From Verrucomicrobium spinosum DSM 4136 = JCM 18804 (GTDB taxonomy: Bacteria > Verrucomicrobiota > Verrucomicrobiia > Verrucomicrobiales > Verrucomicrobiaceae), in NCBI RefSeq assembly GCF_000172155.1, contig NZ_ABIZ01000001.1:7163105-7227104 (forward strand): a stretch of DNA of 64,000 nucleotides. Reading direction: 5' to 3'. The position numbers were made by a program, and so were the translations under genes. Under the pieces are notes generated by a model. That model had not been told where the DNA came from, ran no database searches, and worked only from the letters and a program-made list of their open reading frames with translations. Positions 28,669 to 39,952 of this stretch are shown here, in pieces (position 1 is the first letter of the stretch; each line of letters starts with the position of its first letter).

Positions 28669-28911
28669 ATGAAATCCACCCTTTTGCTGTTGCTCACCCT
28701 GACCTCCCTCTCCGCTTTTGGAGCGGACCCCAAGCCCTACAAGCTCAACACCTGCCCGGTCTCGGGTGAGGGCCTCGGCACCATGGGCAAGCCCTACTCG
28801 TTTGTGAAAGACGGCCAGGAAGTGAAGCTCTGCTGCAAGGGCTGTCTGAAAAACTTCGAGAAGGACTCGGCCAAATACCTCAAAGAGATTGCGGAAAAGA
28901 GCCCAAAATAG
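28669..28911 (+). CDS. Secreted YHS-like metal-binding protein
   Basis: 80 residues: signal peptide (SLSAFGAD), then a short domain with Cys in NTCPVSGE and a second Cys cluster in LCCKGCLKNF, the pattern of YHS/TRASH heavy-metal-binding domains. Probably a periplasmic metal chaperone or sensor; metal unknown. Confidence 0.7.
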   Translation: MKSTLLLLLTLTSLSAFGADPKPYKLNTCPVSGEGLGTMGKPYSFVKDGQEVKLCCKGCLKNFEKDSAKYLKEIAEKSPK

Positions 28912-29018
28912 GCCCCGCTGCCCGTACTCGCAGAATGCCCTGCGCATAAAAGAGAAAGATTGAGGCAGCCGGGCTGGCACGTTTAGAATGGCCCGGAACT
29001 TTTTCTCTTTCTCACTGC

Positions 29019-29921
29019 ATGCCCTCACGTCGCTCCGCTCTCCGCTGGATGGCTGCCGGTTCCGGCCTGGCCGCCCTCACCCCCAAGTCCTCATCTGCCG
29101 CCCCTGCCTCGCCGCTCAAACACGGCAAGATCAAACAAAGTATCGTACACTGGTGCTTTGAGCGAGGATCCAAGTGGAAGGTGGAGGACACAATCAAGGC
29201 CGCCAAGGAACTGGGCTGCGTGAGCGTGGAAGGCCTCGCCCCCCAGCATTGGGACTTGCTCAAGGCCAACGACCTGAAGTGCGCCTACGTCGGTGCCCAT
29301 GGTTTTGTCAAAGGCATGAACCAGCCCGCCTTCTGGGACGCCAACCTCAAGGTCATTGAAGAGCGCATCAACCAGTGCGCGGAATATGGCAACCCCAATG
29401 TGCTGAGCTTCACGGGATTTGCCGACACCACGGCCCAGGGCGGTGGCGTGGTGAGCCTGGAGCAGGGCAAGAAGAACTGCATTGAGGCATACAAGAAGAT
29501 CATCGGTCACGCCGAGAAGAAGGGCGTCGTGCTCCTGCTCGAGCACCTCAACACCCGTGACTCCGCGGAGATGAAGGGCCACCCCGGCTATCAGGGCGAC
29601 AACATCGACTACTGCGCGGAGATCGTGCGCGGCGTGGACTCGCCCAACATGAAGCTCCTCTTCGACATCTATCACGTGCAGATCATGCACGGCGACATCC
29701 TCCGCCGGCTGGAGTCTTGCAAAGACATCATCGGCCACATCCACACCGCCGGAAATCCCGGCCGCTGTGAAATCGGTGCCGATCAGGAGATCAACTATCC
29801 GCCCGCCATGCGGAAGCTGCTCGAGATCGGCTACACGGGTTATGTAGGCCACGAGTTCATCCCCACCAAGGATCCGATGGTGGGCCTCCGCGAGGCCGTC
29901 ACCCTGTGCGATGTGGCCTGA
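29019..29921 (+). CDS. Hydroxypyruvate-isomerase-like TIM-barrel protein, Tat-exported
   Basis: 300 residues: a Tat-like leader (MPSRRSALRWMAAGSG) followed by an AP-endonuclease-2/xylose-isomerase-type barrel similar to hydroxypyruvate isomerase (LLLEHLNTRD, LLFDIYHVQIMHGD, GHIHTAGNPGRCE, GYTGYVGHEFIP), with the Glu/Asp/His metal ligands of the family visible. Exported versions are common in Verrucomicrobia and Planctomycetes near sugar oxidoreductases. Confidence 0.85.
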   Translation: MPSRRSALRWMAAGSGLAALTPKSSSAAPASPLKHGKIKQSIVHWCFERGSKWKVEDTIKAAKELGCVSVEGLAPQHWDLLKANDLKCAYVGAHGFVKGMNQPAFWDANLKVIEERINQCAEYGNPNVLSFTGFADTTAQGGGVVSLEQGKKNCIEAYKKIIGHAEKKGVVLLLEHLNTRDSAEMKGHPGYQGDNIDYCAEIVRGVDSPNMKLLFDIYHVQIMHGDILRRLESCKDIIGHIHTAGNPGRCEIGADQEINYPPAMRKLLEIGYTGYVGHEFIPTKDPMVGLREAVTLCDVA

Positions 29922-29962
29922 CGCGCCCACTTCCACCGAATCCCCCTTCAGTTTACTATTTC

Positions 29963-31144
29963 ATGAAACCACGTCTCAAACCCACCCTTCTGTCCGCCCT
30001 CGCCGTGGGCCTGTTGGCCGTTGACGCCAGCGCCTACACCCTGAAGCCCGCGTACCCCAACGTGGTCACCGAGCTGCCCACCAGCGCGATCATCCCGCCT
30101 GACGGCTCCAACCGCCTTTTCCTGCTGCAGCAGCGCGGCAAGATCCTGGTGCTGCCCAAGGACGAGTCCTCTGCCGACGCCAAGGTCTTTCTGGACTTCA
30201 CCAGCCGTGCCATGGAGGCCAAGGACGGCAAGTTCGAGGAAGGACTGCTCGGACTCGCGTTTCACCCGGAGTTTGCCAAGAACCGGAAGTTCTACGTGTA
30301 CTACTCCCAGCAGGACCCCAAGCGCAGCATCGTCAGCGAATTCCAGGTCTCTGAAGGCGATCCCAACCAGGCCGATCTGAAGACGGAGCGCATCCTCCTG
30401 GAGGTGCCCCAACCCTTCTGGAACCACAACTCCGGGAACCTGCTTTTTGGACCGGATGGCTCCCTTTATATTGCCTTTGGGGACGGCGGGAAACGCGATG
30501 ACGTGACCCGCACCGCGCAGAACCCCTTCTCGCTCCTCGGCAAGATCCTGCGCATCGACGTGAACACGAAGCAGGGCAGCCGCCAGTACGGGCTCCCGGC
30601 CGACAATCCTTTCCCGAACGTCAACGGAACCCGCCCGGAAATCTACGCCCTGGGCCTCCGCAATCCCTGGGGCCTGAGCTTTGACGCGGACGGCACCCTC
30701 TGGTGCGCCGACGTGGGCCAGGATATCTGGGAGGAGATCAACCTCATCGAAAAAGGCGGCAACTATGGCTGGAGCTACCGGGAGGGCGCCCGCCCCTTCC
30801 CCATCCGCACCGATGCACCCCCAGCCGATGCTAAGTTCATCGAACCCATTCATGAGTACCCGCACTCTGACGGCATCAGCATCACCGGTGGATTCATCTA
30901 CCGCGGCGAGAAGCTGCCCAATCTGAAAGGAGCCTACATCTACGGCGACTGGGCCTTCGGCAAAATCTGGGCGCTAAAGTATGACAAGGCCGGTAAAAAG
31001 GTCATCAGCAATGAACTGATCTTCCAGGCCCCGCTCAACCCCAAGGGACAGGGTTTGATGAAACCCAGCGCCTTCTGCGAAGACCTGAACAAGGAGATCC
31101 TCGTTCTCGACTGGAACGGGAAGCTCCACCGGGTGGAGGAGTAG
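29963..31144 (+). CDS. Secreted PQQ-type glucose/sorbosone dehydrogenase-like beta-propeller
   Basis: 393 residues from the ATG at 29963, which begins a signal peptide ending DASA. Six-bladed propeller motifs of the soluble glucose dehydrogenase family: EGLLGLAFHPEF, HNSGNLLFGPDGSLYIAFGDGG, GLRNPWGLSFD and DVGQDIWEEIN. Probably oxidises a sugar or sugar lactone outside the cytoplasm; cofactor binding cannot be confirmed by eye. A terminator follows 36 bp after the stop. Confidence 0.85.
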   Translation: MKPRLKPTLLSALAVGLLAVDASAYTLKPAYPNVVTELPTSAIIPPDGSNRLFLLQQRGKILVLPKDESSADAKVFLDFTSRAMEAKDGKFEEGLLGLAFHPEFAKNRKFYVYYSQQDPKRSIVSEFQVSEGDPNQADLKTERILLEVPQPFWNHNSGNLLFGPDGSLYIAFGDGGKRDDVTRTAQNPFSLLGKILRIDVNTKQGSRQYGLPADNPFPNVNGTRPEIYALGLRNPWGLSFDADGTLWCADVGQDIWEEINLIEKGGNYGWSYREGARPFPIRTDAPPADAKFIEPIHEYPHSDGISITGGFIYRGEKLPNLKGAYIYGDWAFGKIWALKYDKAGKKVISNELIFQAPLNPKGQGLMKPSAFCEDLNKEILVLDWNGKLHRVEE

Positions 31145-31180
31145 GGGCCGCGTGAGCTGAAATTACGCGAATGACTGTGA

Positions 31181-31209
31181 AGAGGCGGTGCCTGCACCGC
31201 CTCTTTTTT
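31181..31209 (+). terminator. Terminator after the sugar dehydrogenase gene
   Basis: AGAGGCGGTGC (31181-31191) pairs with GCACCGCCTCT (31194-31204), followed by TTTTT. Confidence 0.92.
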
Positions 31210-31255
31210 GTGGGGTTGGAGGCTGAATGTGTTCCAAACAATGGACCAGCCCCAA

Positions 31256-31310
31256 CATCTGGCGGCGCAGCCGCTGTGGAGTGCGTGCGTGAAGCTCCGC
31301 TTTCGCGGCC
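31256..31310 (+). repeat. REP-like repeat, family A, diverged copy
   Basis: CATCTGGCGGCGCAGCCGCTG then GTGGAGTGC, with changes relative to the copies at 31404 and 32132. It sits just outside the transposase unit. Confidence 0.75.
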
Positions 31311-31403
31311 CCAGGACATGTAGAAGAGCCTGAGAAGGGGAGCAGAGGCCTGACCGGACAGCCGGCTGCAAGGTCATCCAATCATCCACGTACGCTCCAT
31401 CTG

Positions 31404-31456
31404 CCGGACAAAGCGGCGCTTCACGCCGCACTCCACAGCGACTTCGTCGCCAGATG
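31404..31456 (-). repeat. REP-like repeat, family A, left inverted copy
   Basis: 53 bp; its reverse complement matches the copy at 32132-32184 with one difference. It contains internal dyads (GGCGACGAAGTCGC; GGCGTGAAGCGCC) that can fold into hairpins, as REP sequences do. Confidence 0.92.
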
Positions 31457-31536
31457 ATGTGTACTGCAATGTCGCTTGCTCTCGAATCAGCCTCCAATTC
31501 GATTGCGCAATTTGTGTCCATGCAATATGGGATCGA

Positions 31537-32229
31537 ATGGAATCGACGCAAGAGACTCCGGCACCCTGGCCTCACGCTCCTCCGCATCGCCTGGATACCT
31601 AGGGGACATTCTTCGTTACAGGCAGCACCTACGAAAAGGCGCACTACTTTCAAGGCACCTCCAGGCTGAACTTTCTGCACAACACGCTTCTTCGCGAAGC
31701 ACAATCGCACGGTTGGCAACTTGAGGCGTGGGCCGTATTCCCTAATCACTATCACCTAATAGCCCGACCGGATGCGCAAGCGGCCAACACCTCGTCCCTG
31801 CGTGACTTCATCAACAGGCTACACACTTTCACGTCGATGGAGATCAACCGACTGGACGGATCTCCTGCACGAAAAGTTTGGCACAACTACTGGGACTCAC
31901 GACTGACCTATCACAAGGCATACATCGCAAGGCTCAACTACGTCCACAACAACCCGGTCAAACATGGACTGGTCCCAGTGGCGAGCAACTATCGCTGGTG
32001 TTCAGCGGCATGGTTTGAGCGAACCGCATCTGCTGGCTGGTTGAAAACTGTCAGTGCCTTCAAGACCGATCAGTTGAAGATTCCGGACGACTTCGAAGCT
32101 GACCAAGATTCAAGCTACAACACGGAATCTCCACCTGGCGACGAAGTCGCTGTGGAGTGCGGCGTGAAGCGCCGCTTTGTCCGGCAGGAAGTGCGAACAG
32201 CTATGGAGGGACACACATCCGCCGACTGA
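31537..32229 (+). pseudogene. REP-associated tyrosine transposase (RAYT, Y1_Tnp) with in-frame amber codon
   Basis: From the ATG at 31537 the frame reads a RAYT N-terminus (PWPHAPPHRLDT), hits TAG at 31600-31602 (codon 22), then continues without a break: GTFFVTGSTYEKAHYF, the HUH-like motif PNHYHLIA, the RKVWHNYWDSRLT region with the catalytic Tyr candidates and LNYVHNNPVKHGLV. No usable start lies between the amber and the HYH motif; the next ATG (31837) would lose it. Family knowledge: RAYTs excise and paste REP DNA with a Tyr nuclease. The 3' end is also odd: after IPDDFE the frame runs through the right REP copy and stops at 32229, so the original stop is gone. Confidence 0.8.
32132..32184 (+). 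repeat. REP-like repeat, family A, right copy
   Basis: 53 bp, the inverted partner of 31404-31456. It overlaps the end of the transposase reading frame, where it is translated as GDEVAVECGVKRRF. Confidence 0.92.
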
Positions 32230-32283
32230 CCGCACCCTTCCCCCTGCTCCCCCATCGCATCTCTATGCCCATGTCCCAGGTCC

Positions 32284-32328
32284 ACAAAAGCGGCGCTTCA
32301 CGCCGCACTCCATCCCGACGCGTCGGGA
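32284..32328 (-). repeat. REP-like repeat, family A, partial copy
   Basis: Reverse complement matches the GTGCGGCGTGAAGCGCCGCT part of the family; the other half is replaced by CCCGACGCGTCGGG, a separate small palindrome. Confidence 0.75.
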
Positions 32329-32417
32329 CAAGCGGGGCCAGGTGTTGTCCGCGCTGAATAGCACATCACGTTTCACCTTCCAACCTCGCCCCTCGCCCTT
32401 CGCCCCTCCCCCCCCAC

Positions 32418-32450
32418 CAAAAAAAGCGCCCCGGTTTCCCGGGGCGCTTT
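32418..32450 (-). terminator. Terminator of the Gfo/Idh/MocA gene
   Basis: Stem AAAGCGCCCCGG (32423-32434) with CCGGGGCGCTTT (32439-32450); on the minus strand it ends in seven or more T residues, 38 bp after the oxidoreductase stop. Confidence 0.9.
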
Positions 32451-32487
32451 ACGAAGTTCTAGCAAACTACCCAATCAGCAGACGGCC

Positions 32488-33963
32488 TTAGCCCACTTCC
32501 GCGAGCTTGAATCCGTCGCGATAGACGTCTTCGGTGGCCAGCTTGTTGGCCTCGGCGGCGAATTCGCCTTCGAACTGAAGGGTGTCGGGGTTCAGAGTCA
32601 GCCAGGGGCCGACGTGGGCCTGATCCACACCGATGTCGATCTTGTTGGCAGCCAGGTTGGCGGCGAAGTCCTCGAAGGTTTCAAGGGCGAACTTGTCACC
32701 CTGGAGACGCTCTTTGATTTCGCCGGGCCCCACCTTCTTGCCAAGGCGGTAGGAGATGTTGGCGATGTGAGCCAGGGCCGCGGCATGGTGACCGTGGGAC
32801 ACGTGAAGGTTCGGGTTCACCAGCTTGCCAGCCTGGATGGAAAGGATGAAGTTCTTCATGTGATCCGGGCCGTCCTGGATCGCGAACTTCTGGCCGTTCC
32901 ACTTGCCTTCGTTGTCGTAGGCCTTGGCTTCAGCGATGTAGCCGCCTTCGCAATGCACGACGTTGCCGATGCGCACCACGTTCTTGTAAACGGGCTCGAA
33001 CCCTTTCTGCCAGTTCATGTCAGCCTTGGGAAGACCGCGGTTGTCGAAGAGGATCGGCGCGGTGCCTTTGCCGTAATCATACAGCGCCAGCTGGTTGTTG
33101 GCAGTCTGGCCGTCGTCATCATAACCCCAGCGGTTGCCGAAGCTCATCACGCGGGTCGGCAGCTTCTCAGGGTTGTGGAGCATCCAGCGGGCCACGTCGA
33201 GCTGGTGCGGGCCCTGGTTGCCGATGTCGCCGTTGCCGTAGGCCCACTGCCAGTGCCAGTCATAGTGGAACTGCTCGCGCATGACGGGCGCGGTTTCGCG
33301 CGGACCGCACCAGAGGTCGTAGTTCACCGTGGACGGCGGCTGCTGAGGGCCGGAGACCTTGCCGATGGACTTGCGGGCCTTGTAGTTCACACCACGAGAC
33401 AGGAGCGTCTTGCCCAGCGCTCCAGACTTGAGGTACTCCTCCGCGGCTGCCCAACCGAGGTCAGAGCGGCGCTGCATGCCGTGCTGGAGGATGAGCTTGC
33501 CTTCCACCTTGGAGGCGGCCTTCACGAGAGCGGCACCTTCATGGATGTTGTGGGAGACGGGCTTCTCCACATACACATGCTTGCCAGCGGCCAGGGCGGC
33601 CAGGGCGATGACGGTATGCGTGTGGTTCGGCGTCGCGATGGTCACGGCGTCAATGTCCTTGTCTTCCAGAAGCTTGCGGTAGTCCGTGTAGCTCTTCACC
33701 TCAACGTTGTTCTTCTTGAGGTTGGCGACGTGCTTGTCCATCACCTCGGAGTCCACATCGCAGAGCGCTACAATGCGCACGCCTTTGATCTTCGACAGGC
33801 TGCCGATGTGACCAGAGCCGCGGCCCTTGAAACCGATGACAGCAATCCGAATGTCGCCGTTGGATCCAGCGGCGTTTGCCCAAGTCGGCAGGGCAAGGGC
33901 CGTGCCAGCGTAAACCGTGCTGCGCAGCACGTCACGGCGATTCATGGAGGTGGGTGTGTTCAT
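32488..33963 (-). CDS. Gfo/Idh/MocA-family oxidoreductase, Tat-exported
   Basis: 491 residues: a Tat-like leader (MNRRDVLRSTVYAG), a Rossmann start IRIAVIGFKGRGSGH, the family motif EKPVSHN (Lys near residue 135) and the second-domain GNQGPHQLDVARW with the catalytic His region. It should oxidise or reduce a sugar-derived substrate with tightly bound NAD(P). Together with 29019 and 34097 it forms a loose neighbourhood of exported sugar-processing proteins. Confidence 0.88.
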   Translation of the reverse strand: MNTPTSMNRRDVLRSTVYAGTALALPTWANAAGSNGDIRIAVIGFKGRGSGHIGSLSKIKGVRIVALCDVDSEVMDKHVANLKKNNVEVKSYTDYRKLLEDKDIDAVTIATPNHTHTVIALAALAAGKHVYVEKPVSHNIHEGAALVKAASKVEGKLILQHGMQRRSDLGWAAAEEYLKSGALGKTLLSRGVNYKARKSIGKVSGPQQPPSTVNYDLWCGPRETAPVMREQFHYDWHWQWAYGNGDIGNQGPHQLDVARWMLHNPEKLPTRVMSFGNRWGYDDDGQTANNQLALYDYGKGTAPILFDNRGLPKADMNWQKGFEPVYKNVVRIGNVVHCEGGYIAEAKAYDNEGKWNGQKFAIQDGPDHMKNFILSIQAGKLVNPNLHVSHGHHAAALAHIANISYRLGKKVGPGEIKERLQGDKFALETFEDFAANLAANKIDIGVDQAHVGPWLTLNPDTLQFEGEFAAEANKLATEDVYRDGFKLAEVG

Positions 33964-34096
33964 TTTTCAGTATGGAGTTGGCGTTTTGGCGGATTCGTTT
34001 GGCTGGAAAGTATTCTCGGTGCCGGAAGAGGTCAGTACAACGGGGGTATTTCAGCCATTTTGCGTTTTTTCACAGATTTGATGGGGGTGCCCGGCA

Positions 34097-35053
34097 TCAT
34101 TGGGCCGAGTATTCGGTAAACTTCGCACCCAGCGGGGTCGGGGTCGGTTTGCCTTTGGAGAAATAAAACCGGTAACGCAGCGTCAGGCTCTCCCCCTTGG
34201 CCAGCTTGTGATCACCCAGGTGTTTCTCGTCTTTTTTGGCTTCAAAATCATGAATGCCGAACGGGTTGGCGGCAAACAAACCGTAGTCCCGGGCATGCCA
34301 CCAGGTGGGGGCGCGGAAGTTCTTCGGATGCTCAAACATGACCACGCCGACGAGATTGCCCTTGGGATCCGGGCCATAGTAGGCCACCCAGGGAGCACGC
34401 TTGCCCCAGACATCTTTGTTCTTGTCCGTGCCACTGTTGTAGGCACGGCCAGCGGCGCCTTCACCCTTCAGGCTCAGACCGGAGCTCAGGCGGATGGCCA
34501 TAGTGCCTTCCTTGGTGTCGCCAAAGATGACTGCGCCTTCCGTCGCCTTCAGCGTGATGTCGAAGTCGATGTACTTCTCGCCTTCCGGCAATGCGATCAC
34601 AGTGATCTTGCGGGTATCCGTAAGCTGCACCTTGCCATTCGGGGCCACCCACTTGGTGTCCGCCACGAAGGAGCCCTTGTTGCCAGCGGCAATCACTTCC
34701 GAGAACTGAACGTGCTCCTGACGACCAAAGTCTTTTTCCTCACTCCAGAAGTCCATGTCATTCACCGAGCCATGGGCAAACCAGAGACCACGATGGTGCT
34801 TGTGATCCTTGGCCTCTCCCGGGACATCTTGCACCATGGGGAAGTTGCGCACCACGTTCTCCCCCGCCCCACCAATGATGGGATAGAGGAACGGCCGGGG
34901 CACATCCTTGGTGTGATACTCAGTGAAAAGTTTGCCGTCGATTTCGACTTTCAGCCCCGTATCGCCCGGCTTGAGCGTTACAGTTTGAGCCCCCAACGAG
35001 GAGACCAGGGCGAGAAAGACGGTGGCAATGAGGGGAGGTGAGGTTCTACGCAT
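34097..35053 (-). CDS. DUF6807 (PmoA-like) secreted protein
   Basis: 318 residues: signal peptide (SSLGA), then the DUF6807 pattern: PRPFLYPI, DHKHHRGLWFAHGSVN, a DTKEGTMAIRLSSG stretch and FEHPKNFRAPTWWHARDYGLFAANPFG near the end. The family, once named PmoA-like, has no proven activity. A second member lies at 38700. The gap 35054-35334 upstream holds no gene. Confidence 0.8.
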   Translation of the reverse strand: MRRTSPPLIATVFLALVSSLGAQTVTLKPGDTGLKVEIDGKLFTEYHTKDVPRPFLYPIIGGAGENVVRNFPMVQDVPGEAKDHKHHRGLWFAHGSVNDMDFWSEEKDFGRQEHVQFSEVIAAGNKGSFVADTKWVAPNGKVQLTDTRKITVIALPEGEKYIDFDITLKATEGAVIFGDTKEGTMAIRLSSGLSLKGEGAAGRAYNSGTDKNKDVWGKRAPWVAYYGPDPKGNLVGVVMFEHPKNFRAPTWWHARDYGLFAANPFGIHDFEAKKDEKHLGDHKLAKGESLTLRYRFYFSKGKPTPTPLGAKFTEYSAQ

Positions 35054-35334
35054 GCAGCCAGAAATTTTGGAGTGAAGGCAACGGAAAGGAAAGGAAAACC
35101 TTTCAAGGGGAGTGTCAGCCCCTCACCCTACGGGCGGGGGAAACTCCTTGAGTTTAAAGGGCAGGAGCCGTCCTCTGGTAGATTTGTGACCCTTTGCCCT
35201 CACAAAATCCGATCTGCCTGAATCGCTCCTCTCCCCTCATCTCTCAAGGCCTTATCTGCATGTACAGACCATGTCACCGCCGGCATCGGTCCGACACATC
35301 TGTACCGCCCTGTTTAGGCAAGGCCGGGCCAGTT

Positions 35335-37670
<2,336 letters not shown>

Positions 37671-37805
37671 TAATAATAATCGCAAATTTCACGCAAACCC
37701 GCAAGCCGGTTCACGCAAGCACCATAATGCCCCCAATTATAATGAGGGGCAAGCACCCCGCCATTCGCGCAGTTGCCTTTCCCCCGGCTGGCATTACATC
37801 GCGCG

Positions 37806-38681
37806 ATGCACAGTATGACAGGATTTGGACGTGGCGAGGCCGTTGGCAACGGGGTGGTCTGGCGCGTGGAGGCGGGCTCCGTGAACCGCAAGCAGCTCGA
37901 GCTGGTGGTCCAGTTGCCACGCGAGCTCAATGAACTCGAGCCAGGGCTGCGCAACCAGCTTGCGGAGAAACTCTCCCGCGGGCGTGTGCAGGTGAGCATC
38001 AGCGGGGACAAGGGGACCGGCAGCGCCTCCTCATTGACGGTGAATACCGATCTGGCCAGACAGTATGCGGCCGCCTTGTTGGACCTCTCGAGCAAGCTCG
38101 GCGTCCAGGCCACCATCAGCAGTGCTGACATGACCCGCTGGCAAGGCGTCTTCAGCCTGGCAGACAGCGGATGGAATGTGGAAGAAGCCAAGCCTCTCAT
38201 CGAGAAAGCGCTGGCCCAGGCCCTGATCGCCATGCTGGCCATGCGCCGCACGGAAGGCGACCACCTCAAGGCCGACATCAATGCCCGGCTGGACGCCCTG
38301 ACGGCGATGCTGCAAGAAGCCGCCGCCCTGACCCCGCAGGTGGTCACCCGGTACCGTGATGTCCTCCGCCAGCGCCTCACGGATGCCGGCCTGCCCCTGC
38401 CGCTCGACGATGAGCGTCTCGTCAAGGAAGTGGCCCTCTTTGCCGACCGCTGCGACATCAGCGAGGAAATAACACGCGCCACAAGCCACATCGCCCAGTT
38501 CCGCTCCTACATGGACAGCGGAGAGCCCGTGGGACGCCCGCTTGACTTTCTCTCCCAGGAGCTGTTCCGCGAGCTCAACACCATGGGCAGCAAGGCCAAC
38601 CACGCCACGCTGGCCCAGCTCGTGGTGAAGGCCAAGACGGAGCTCGAAAAGATCCGCGAACAGGTGCAGAACATCGAGTAG
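37806..38681 (+). CDS. yicC: YicC/YloC-family endoribonuclease
   Basis: 291 residues from the ATG at 37806 (MHSMTGFGRG, the canonical YicC start). C-terminal GRPLDFLSQELFRELNTMGSKA and VVKAKTELEKIREQVQNIE are also canonical. Family members cleave RNA. In many bacteria yicC precedes gmk directly; here a DUF6807 gene lies between them. Confidence 0.92.
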   Translation: MHSMTGFGRGEAVGNGVVWRVEAGSVNRKQLELVVQLPRELNELEPGLRNQLAEKLSRGRVQVSISGDKGTGSASSLTVNTDLARQYAAALLDLSSKLGVQATISSADMTRWQGVFSLADSGWNVEEAKPLIEKALAQALIAMLAMRRTEGDHLKADINARLDALTAMLQEAAALTPQVVTRYRDVLRQRLTDAGLPLPLDDERLVKEVALFADRCDISEEITRATSHIAQFRSYMDSGEPVGRPLDFLSQELFRELNTMGSKANHATLAQLVVKAKTELEKIREQVQNIE

Positions 38682-38699
38682 CCGCCCGTTCTTCCCATC

Positions 38700-39938
38700 A
38701 TGAAGGTTTCCGCTCCCCTCCCACGCTGGACTTTCCCGCTGCTGATTGAGGCCGCCCTGATGGGGGGCCTGCACGCCGCCGGCCTGACCGCGACTGTCGA
38801 GGGAGGTGAACAGGGGCGGGAAGCCGGGCTGGCCAGCTTTGCCGCGCCAGCGGGGACCAAGGGCGTCTCTCAACTCATGACGCCGGATGGCAAGTCACTG
38901 CCCGTGCAGCCCAGCGCTGACGGAAAAACCTGGACGCTCATCACACCGGCGATTGCGCCGGGAGCCAAGCTGATCGTGAAAGCCAGAGAAGGAAATGCCT
39001 CTCCCCCTTCCGACGCCATCCATGTCGCCAAATTGGGAGGAGCCCTGCAGTTTCTGGCGGGGAAGCAGCCCTTCTTCACCTACCAAATGGAGGCGAGCAA
39101 AGTGCCCCCCTGCACCTCTGACGACTTCCGCCATGGCGCCTACCTGCATCCCGTGTACTCCCCCAGCGGGAGGCGCGTCACCGGGGACTACCGGCCAGAT
39201 CACCCCCACCAGAGGGGCATTTTCATGGCCTGGACCAAGACCGAGTTCGAGGGGCGGCACCCGGACTTCTGGAACATGGGCAAGGGCAAGGACGGCAAGC
39301 TGACGGGTGAGGTCCGCTTTGGCCAGCTCGACACCGAGTGGAGCGGTCCGGTGCATGGTGGCTTTACCAGCACCCATCGCTGGCTGGATCACACCAGCGG
39401 CGCGGAAAAAGAGGTGCTGCGGGAGAACTGGAGCGTGACCAGCTACTCCGTGAAGATCGGCGGCGTATCGACGTACCTTCTGGATCTCGTCACCACCCAG
39501 ACCTGCGCGGGGCAGGAACCCTTGAAACTGCCCAAATACCACTACGGCGGCCTGGGCGTGCGCGGCCCGGAGCCGTGGGACCCGGTGGACAAGGTGACCA
39601 TGCTCACCTCCACTGGCGCGGATCGCACCAAAGGCGATGGCACCAAGGCCTCCTGGGTGTGGCTGGGCGGTGAGGTGGACGGCACGCTGACGGGCATCGC
39701 TGTCCTCATGCATCCAGACAATTTCCGGTTCCCCCAACCCTTGCGGCTGAATCCCAAGAACCCGCAACTGTGCATCGCCCCCTCCGCGGAGGGTGACTGG
39801 TCCATCGAGCCCGGCAAGCCTCTCGTCCTGCGCTACCGGTTTGTGATCCGCGATGGCAGACCGGACGCGGCTTTGCTGGACAGGCTGTTGCACGACTACG
39901 CAAATCCGGCCAAAGTGACGGTTGCCCCAACTGACTGA
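38700..39938 (+). CDS. DUF6807 (PmoA-like) secreted protein, second copy
   Basis: 412 residues. A likely signal peptide, about 100 residues of unclear fold, then the DUF6807 pattern: AYLHPVYSPSGRRVTGDYRPDHPHQRGIFMAW, EVRFGQL and MHPDNFRFPQPLRLNPKNPQLCIAPS, ending LRYRFVIRDG. It shares the HxHxRG core with the 34097 protein but is longer at the N-terminus. It begins 18 bp after yicC and ends 14 bp before gmk. Confidence 0.8.
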   Translation: MKVSAPLPRWTFPLLIEAALMGGLHAAGLTATVEGGEQGREAGLASFAAPAGTKGVSQLMTPDGKSLPVQPSADGKTWTLITPAIAPGAKLIVKAREGNASPPSDAIHVAKLGGALQFLAGKQPFFTYQMEASKVPPCTSDDFRHGAYLHPVYSPSGRRVTGDYRPDHPHQRGIFMAWTKTEFEGRHPDFWNMGKGKDGKLTGEVRFGQLDTEWSGPVHGGFTSTHRWLDHTSGAEKEVLRENWSVTSYSVKIGGVSTYLLDLVTTQTCAGQEPLKLPKYHYGGLGVRGPEPWDPVDKVTMLTSTGADRTKGDGTKASWVWLGGEVDGTLTGIAVLMHPDNFRFPQPLRLNPKNPQLCIAPSAEGDWSIEPGKPLVLRYRFVIRDGRPDAALLDRLLHDYANPAKVTVAPTD

Positions 39939-39952
39939 CTCTGTCCCATTTC

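Larger units (their letters stand above)
31404..32184 (+). mobile_element. REP-transposase unit (RAYT with inverted REP ends)
   Basis: A 781-bp block in which a REP-associated tyrosine transposase gene is bracketed by 53-bp REP copies in inverted orientation differing at one base. This is the layout of REPtron/BIME-type units. The near identity of the ends suggests recent activity or correction, yet the gene carries a stop codon, so this copy is probably now inactive. Confidence 0.8.

Noticed and set aside
32614-34119. Long plus-strand open frame (501 codons) opposite the Gfo/Idh/MocA gene
   Set aside because: Antisense of a clear enzyme gene with family motifs; no independent evidence.
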